This document shows, piece by piece, positions 5,937-7,580 of a stretch of 7,580 nt of DNA. Source of the DNA: Cyanobacteriota bacterium (GTDB lineage: Bacteria; Cyanobacteriota; Cyanobacteriia; PCC-6307; Cyanobiaceae). A program made the translations under genes and the position numbers. The notes under the pieces were generated by a model. That model saw only the letters and a list, made by a program, of their open reading frames with translations, searched no databases and had not been told where the DNA came from. Position 1 is the first letter of the stretch. The number at the start of each line of letters is the position of its first letter. The DNA is taken from NCBI GenBank assembly GCA_026389255.1, contig JAPLIF010000260.1, positions 1 through 7,580 of the forward strand, given 5' to 3'.

Positions 5937-6230
5937 TCAGAGCAGGTCAGCGGGACTTCGTACCCCAGATGGTCCTCGATTCAGTTCATGGGTGTAAATC
6001 ATGGTGGTCTTGACATCCTTGTGGCCCAGCAACTCCTGAATGGTGCGATTGTCCTGGTTCCGCTCCAGCGGATGAGTGGGCTTACCTGAGCGCAGGTCAG
6101 CGTGGCAGAGCCACTCGAAGTGGCGAAAGATGTGGCTGCTGACTTGTTTGCTTACTCCGGTTTCATCTAGGGCCCGCTTCACCTCCTTTTGCACCACGCT
6201 CGGATCGATGGGGTGACGCCCTGGGTGCCT
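5937..6230 (-). pseudogene. intI: Integron integrase (IntI-type tyrosine recombinase), C-terminal remnant
   Basis: About 98 codons match the C-terminal end of integron integrases: [20 protein letters not shown], then SSHIFRH (box II H-x-x-R-H), [20 protein letters not shown] and [15 protein letters not shown], ending at TGA 5937-5939. The nucleophilic tyrosine codon is 5994-5996. [21 protein letters not shown] with GVRSP at the end is characteristic of IntI rather than XerC/D. The first catalytic Arg, the Lys and the whole core-binding domain are missing; upstream the frame runs into DUF4351-like sequence and then antisense of another gene. Between FRH and THPLERNQD there are 14 residues (6119-6078) where relatives have about three (SFA), and I of the usual QDIRT is N. 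The protein is almost certainly inactive. It points the same way as the cassette. Confidence 0.85.
6078..6119 (-). other. In-frame extra segment in the intI remnant
   Basis: These bases encode [14 protein letters not shown] between the box II FRH and THPLERNQD. IntI and XerC/D proteins normally read RHSFATHLL here, so about 33 bases are extra while the frame is kept. The segment would sit next to the active site. I see no duplication of nearby sequence that explains it. Confidence 0.6.
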
Positions 6231-6269
6231 CATTTCCTGTCTTGCTGGTGCACCTGCGGCTGATGCGCT

Positions 6270-6390
6270 GCTTCCGGCTTCTGGAAAAGCCAGCAGGGAT
6301 TCCGCCAGGTTCTCCAGCCGCTCCAGCTGCAGGATGCGGATGCAGGTCTCCTGTTCGGGGCGTAGGGCCCGTAGCAGCGAGGGATGCCCT
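6270..6390 (-). pseudogene. DUF4351 remnant of an Rpn-like transposase/nuclease protein
   Basis: The minus strand encodes [20 protein letters not shown] followed by LLAF, a DUF4351 tail like EQEAGIRALSLERLEALAEA in the gene at the right end of the window. Upstream of EQE the recognisable part (RCYGPYAP, like RRCGAISA) lies in another frame, placing a one-base frameshift near 6350-6360 in the run CGGGGCG. Only the C-terminal 40 or so residues remain. It runs directly into the intI remnant with no stop, so the open frame 6704-5937 is an accidental chimera, not a gene. Confidence 0.7.
6286..6358. repeat. Diverged direct repeat, copy A (pairs with 7158-7230)
   Basis: This 73-base stretch aligns without gaps to 7158-7230, with about 15 mismatches by eye. 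Both encode the DUF4351 core on the minus strand. The similarity reflects paralogous genes and could be a substrate for homologous recombination. Confidence 0.75.
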
Positions 6391-6422
6391 GAATCGCCAG
6401 CCGCCGGTGGATGCTGGTCGCC

Positions 6423-6707
6423 ATGAAGATGACGAGCTACTTTCGCGACGTCGTGCGCTGCAAGCATCCAGGAATCGAGGCGGCCTGGATCCTGCGAGTG
6501 ATGGCCGAGCCTCTGGAGGAGCGCCAGCAGGCCGATGGGCGTTTTGCCCTTTGGGGGCTTGTGCCGGAAGCCCAGAACCGAGCACTCAGGGTAATTACCC
6601 TTGAGGATAGAGAGACCGTCCATAACGCCTTCTTTGATCGGGGCTACCTCAGGGCCGTCATCCGATCCCAGCCCAATCCCCCTCAGGCTCTCCCCCCGTC
6701 GCAATGA
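6423..6707 (+). CDS. Small protein of a DUF2283-partner family (possible toxin-like member of a pair)
   Basis: A 94-residue protein: [39 protein letters not shown], then [20 protein letters not shown]. The layout (a start like Y-F-x-D-V, a W-(I/C)-x-x-x-x-x-x-P segment, a Q-x-DGR turn, LRV(I/V)T and VHNAFFDR) matches small proteins commonly encoded just upstream of DUF2283 genes in cyanobacteria and loosely resembles DUF4258-type proteins. The assignment is by motif only. Its stop TGA (6705-6707) overlaps the ATG of the DUF2283 gene as ATGA, implying translational coupling. ATG 6423 is preferred; 6411 and 6429 are possible, and no strong ribosome binding site decides. The tail after [12 protein letters not shown] is Pro-rich and probably disordered. 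Toxin function is only an inference from gene arrangement. Confidence 0.75.
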   Translation: MKMTSYFRDVVRCKHPGIEAAWILRVMAEPLEERQQADGRFALWGLVPEAQNRALRVITLEDRETVHNAFFDRGYLRAVIRSQPNPPQALPPSQ

Positions 6708-6919
6708 AGATCCGCTATTTCCCGGACACGGACACCCTCCACATCGCCCTGGCCGAGCGCGACAGCAGCAGTTCGGAAGCCATCAGCGACAACCTGATCG
6801 TCGACTTCGACGATCAGGGCCGGCCGGTGGGGGTAACGGTGGAGCACTACTCCCAGATCAGCGACAGCAGCACCATCGAGACCCTGCTTCCGATCGCACC
6901 GGCCCTGCAGTCGGCCTGA
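6704..6919 (+). CDS. DUF2283 protein (possible antitoxin-like partner)
   Basis: A 71-residue protein with the DUF2283 pattern: [18 protein letters not shown], a Ser/Glu segment SSSSEAI, then [22 protein letters not shown]2283 proteins are small beta-rich proteins of unknown biochemical role, very often in two-gene units with a DUF4258-like or similar small protein, hence the toxin-antitoxin suggestion. The ATG overlaps the stop of the upstream gene by ATGA, so the two are made together from one message. The C-terminus (about 55-71) varies in the family and here is [16 protein letters not shown]. Full length for the family, no lesion seen. Confidence 0.88.
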   Translation: MKIRYFPDTDTLHIALAERDSSSSEAISDNLIVDFDDQGRPVGVTVEHYSQISDSSTIETLLPIAPALQSA

Positions 6920-7114
6920 TGGGATCGGAGTCGCCCCAATAAATTCTGCCGCCAGGGGCACCAATAGGGCGATCAGCCCAATCCCACCGAGCAGCGTCGG
7001 CTGCATGGGCCCGCTGCAGCAGCTAGTCCTGGCTCACGCCAACTCGGTCCCGCAGGCTGCTGGCGTCTGGCGCCGAAGCCACCAGGGCCTGGCTCGCCCC
7101 TCTCCGGCCGCTGA

Positions 7115-7462
7115 TCAACCCGACGCCAACCAGGCCGCCAGATCCGCCGGGCTCTTGAAATCCAGCAGGGCTTCCGCCAGGGCCTCCAGGCGCTCCAACG
7201 ACAGAGCCCTGATGCCGGCCTCCTGTTCGGCGCTGATTGCACCGCAGCGGCGGCGGAGTAGGCGGAGAGCCATTTCCAGTTCGCCCTCCTGGCGACCTTC
7301 TTGCCTGCCTTCCTGGCGGCCCTGCCCAAAGATCTCCCGGTAGGCCACGCTCTGGCTGAAGTCTTCCAGGGTGATGCCGCCCATGGCGCAGAGCTCCTTT
7401 AGCGATCGGCCATTAAACCTTGTGATCACGATAGCGGCGATCACATCGGCCAAGGGCTGCAC
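7115..7462 (-). CDS. Rpn-like protein with RQEG repeats and DUF4351 C-terminus, nuclease domain not present
   Basis: 115 residues from GTG 7462. The first half (QPLADVIAAIVITRFNGRSLKELCAMGG) resembles the region linking the nuclease domain to the tail in Rpn/PD-(D/E)XK 'putative transposase' proteins. Next come YREIFGQG, three RQEG units (about residues 49-60) and a DUF4351 tail: LRLLRRRCGAISAEQEAGIR, LERLEALAEALLDF, ending LAAWLASG. Intact relatives carry about 150-200 residues of nuclease domain before this. Here the frame is open to the window edge, but the 39 codons between GTG 7462 and the edge do not look like that domain. So it is either a truncated gene or one whose 5' part lies outside or was frameshifted. 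The family is linked to recombination-promoting nucleases. A second DUF4351 tail lies at 6270-6390. Confidence 0.7.
   Translation of the reverse strand: MQPLADVIAAIVITRFNGRSLKELCAMGGITLEDFSQSVAYREIFGQGRQEGRQEGRQEGELEMALRLLRRRCGAISAEQEAGIRALSLERLEALAEALLDFKSPADLAAWLASG
7158..7230. repeat. Diverged direct repeat, copy B (pairs with 6286-6358)
   Basis: DUF4351-coding core homologous to copy A in the same orientation, about 870 bases apart; the intervening segment contains the DUF2283 module. This copy is in a continuous frame, whereas copy A is next to a frameshift. Confidence 0.75.
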
Positions 7463-7526
7463 CAGCAGCGCCAGGGCCCGCAGCAGCGGCGGGGCTGTGG
7501 GATCGTGCTCACGGCGGTTGGCTCCT

Positions 7527-7580
7527 TCACTCCTCCGCCACCAACATCCGATACAACTCCGCCAAACGCTCCTGCAAATC
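7527..7580 (-). CDS. Possible C-terminal end of a further minus-strand gene (partial)
   Basis: A minus-strand frame enters from the right edge with DLQERLAELYRMLVAEE and stops at TGA 7529-7527. The 17 residues form a typical charged helix, and the stop lies about 65 bases before GTG 7462 of the Rpn-like gene, so it may be the end of an upstream gene in the same direction. It could also be the out-of-frame 5' part of the Rpn-like gene. Too short to identify. Confidence 0.35.
   Translation of the reverse strand, partial: DLQERLAELYRMLVAEE

Noticed and set aside
6683..7006. 107-codon minus-strand frame beginning MQPTLLGGIGLIALLVPLAA
   Set aside because: The hydrophobic start looks like a membrane segment, but the rest is antisense to the DUF2283 gene and there is no ribosome binding site. 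At most it is a fragment of a lost membrane protein.
1..7580. CRISPR arrays, tRNA or rRNA genes, riboswitches
   Set aside because: No regularly spaced repeats with spacers, cloverleaf sequence, rRNA-like stretch or recognised aptamer was seen on either strand.

Overview
The window looks like accessory-rich chromosome from a GC-rich cyanobacterium of the Cyanobium/freshwater Synechococcus type. This placement is an inference. It rests on a DASH-type photolyase/cryptochrome, DUF4351-bearing Rpn-like proteins with RQEG repeats, and a DUF2283 pair of a kind common in cyanobacteria. No ribosomal or photosystem gene is present to settle it, and I saw no copy of the cyanobacterial HIP1 octamer GCGATCGC.

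Left part (1-4523), chromosomal-looking genes. The tail of an unidentified gene (1-152) is followed by a short, divergent DASH photolyase/cryptochrome on + (182-1408). It converges on a minus-strand pair: a secreted beta-sandwich protein of the group often labelled 'g-type lysozyme inhibitor' (2757-1993), then a DUF1003 membrane protein (1949-1437). A roughly 300-base AT-richer divergent region separates these from an envelope protein on + (about 3063-4523) with YbaY-like, NlpE-like and META domains. That gene carries an in-frame amber codon at 3306-3308 inside its first domain, so it is annotated as a probable pseudogene.

Middle part (4588-6230), a small integron, the highlight of the window. 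Read on the minus strand, the order is the C-terminal remnant of an integron integrase (intI, 6230-5937), a candidate attI/cassette junction (5813-5807), a cassette gene for an LGFP-repeat protein (5769-4744) with a good ribosome binding site, and a 125-base attC-like site (4712-4588). The junction core GTTCGGT is complementary over all seven positions (one G.T wobble) to the first core box GCCGAAC of the attC at the other end. This is expected of the two ends of one cassette. The predicted cassette is 4594-5812. The integrase points the same way as the cassette, as in the reverse-oriented integrons of Treponema and some planctomycetes. It has lost its N-terminal part and carries about 11 extra residues in its catalytic domain, so the integron is probably frozen.

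Right part (6270-7580). A frameshifted DUF4351 remnant abuts the intI remnant. Facing it on + is a translationally coupled two-gene module (6423-6919): a small protein ending in a [12 protein letters not shown] motif, and DUF2283. After a short stretch with no clear gene comes a minus-strand Rpn/DUF4351 protein (7462-7115) lacking a recognisable nuclease domain, and then the last codons of a further minus-strand frame at the window edge.
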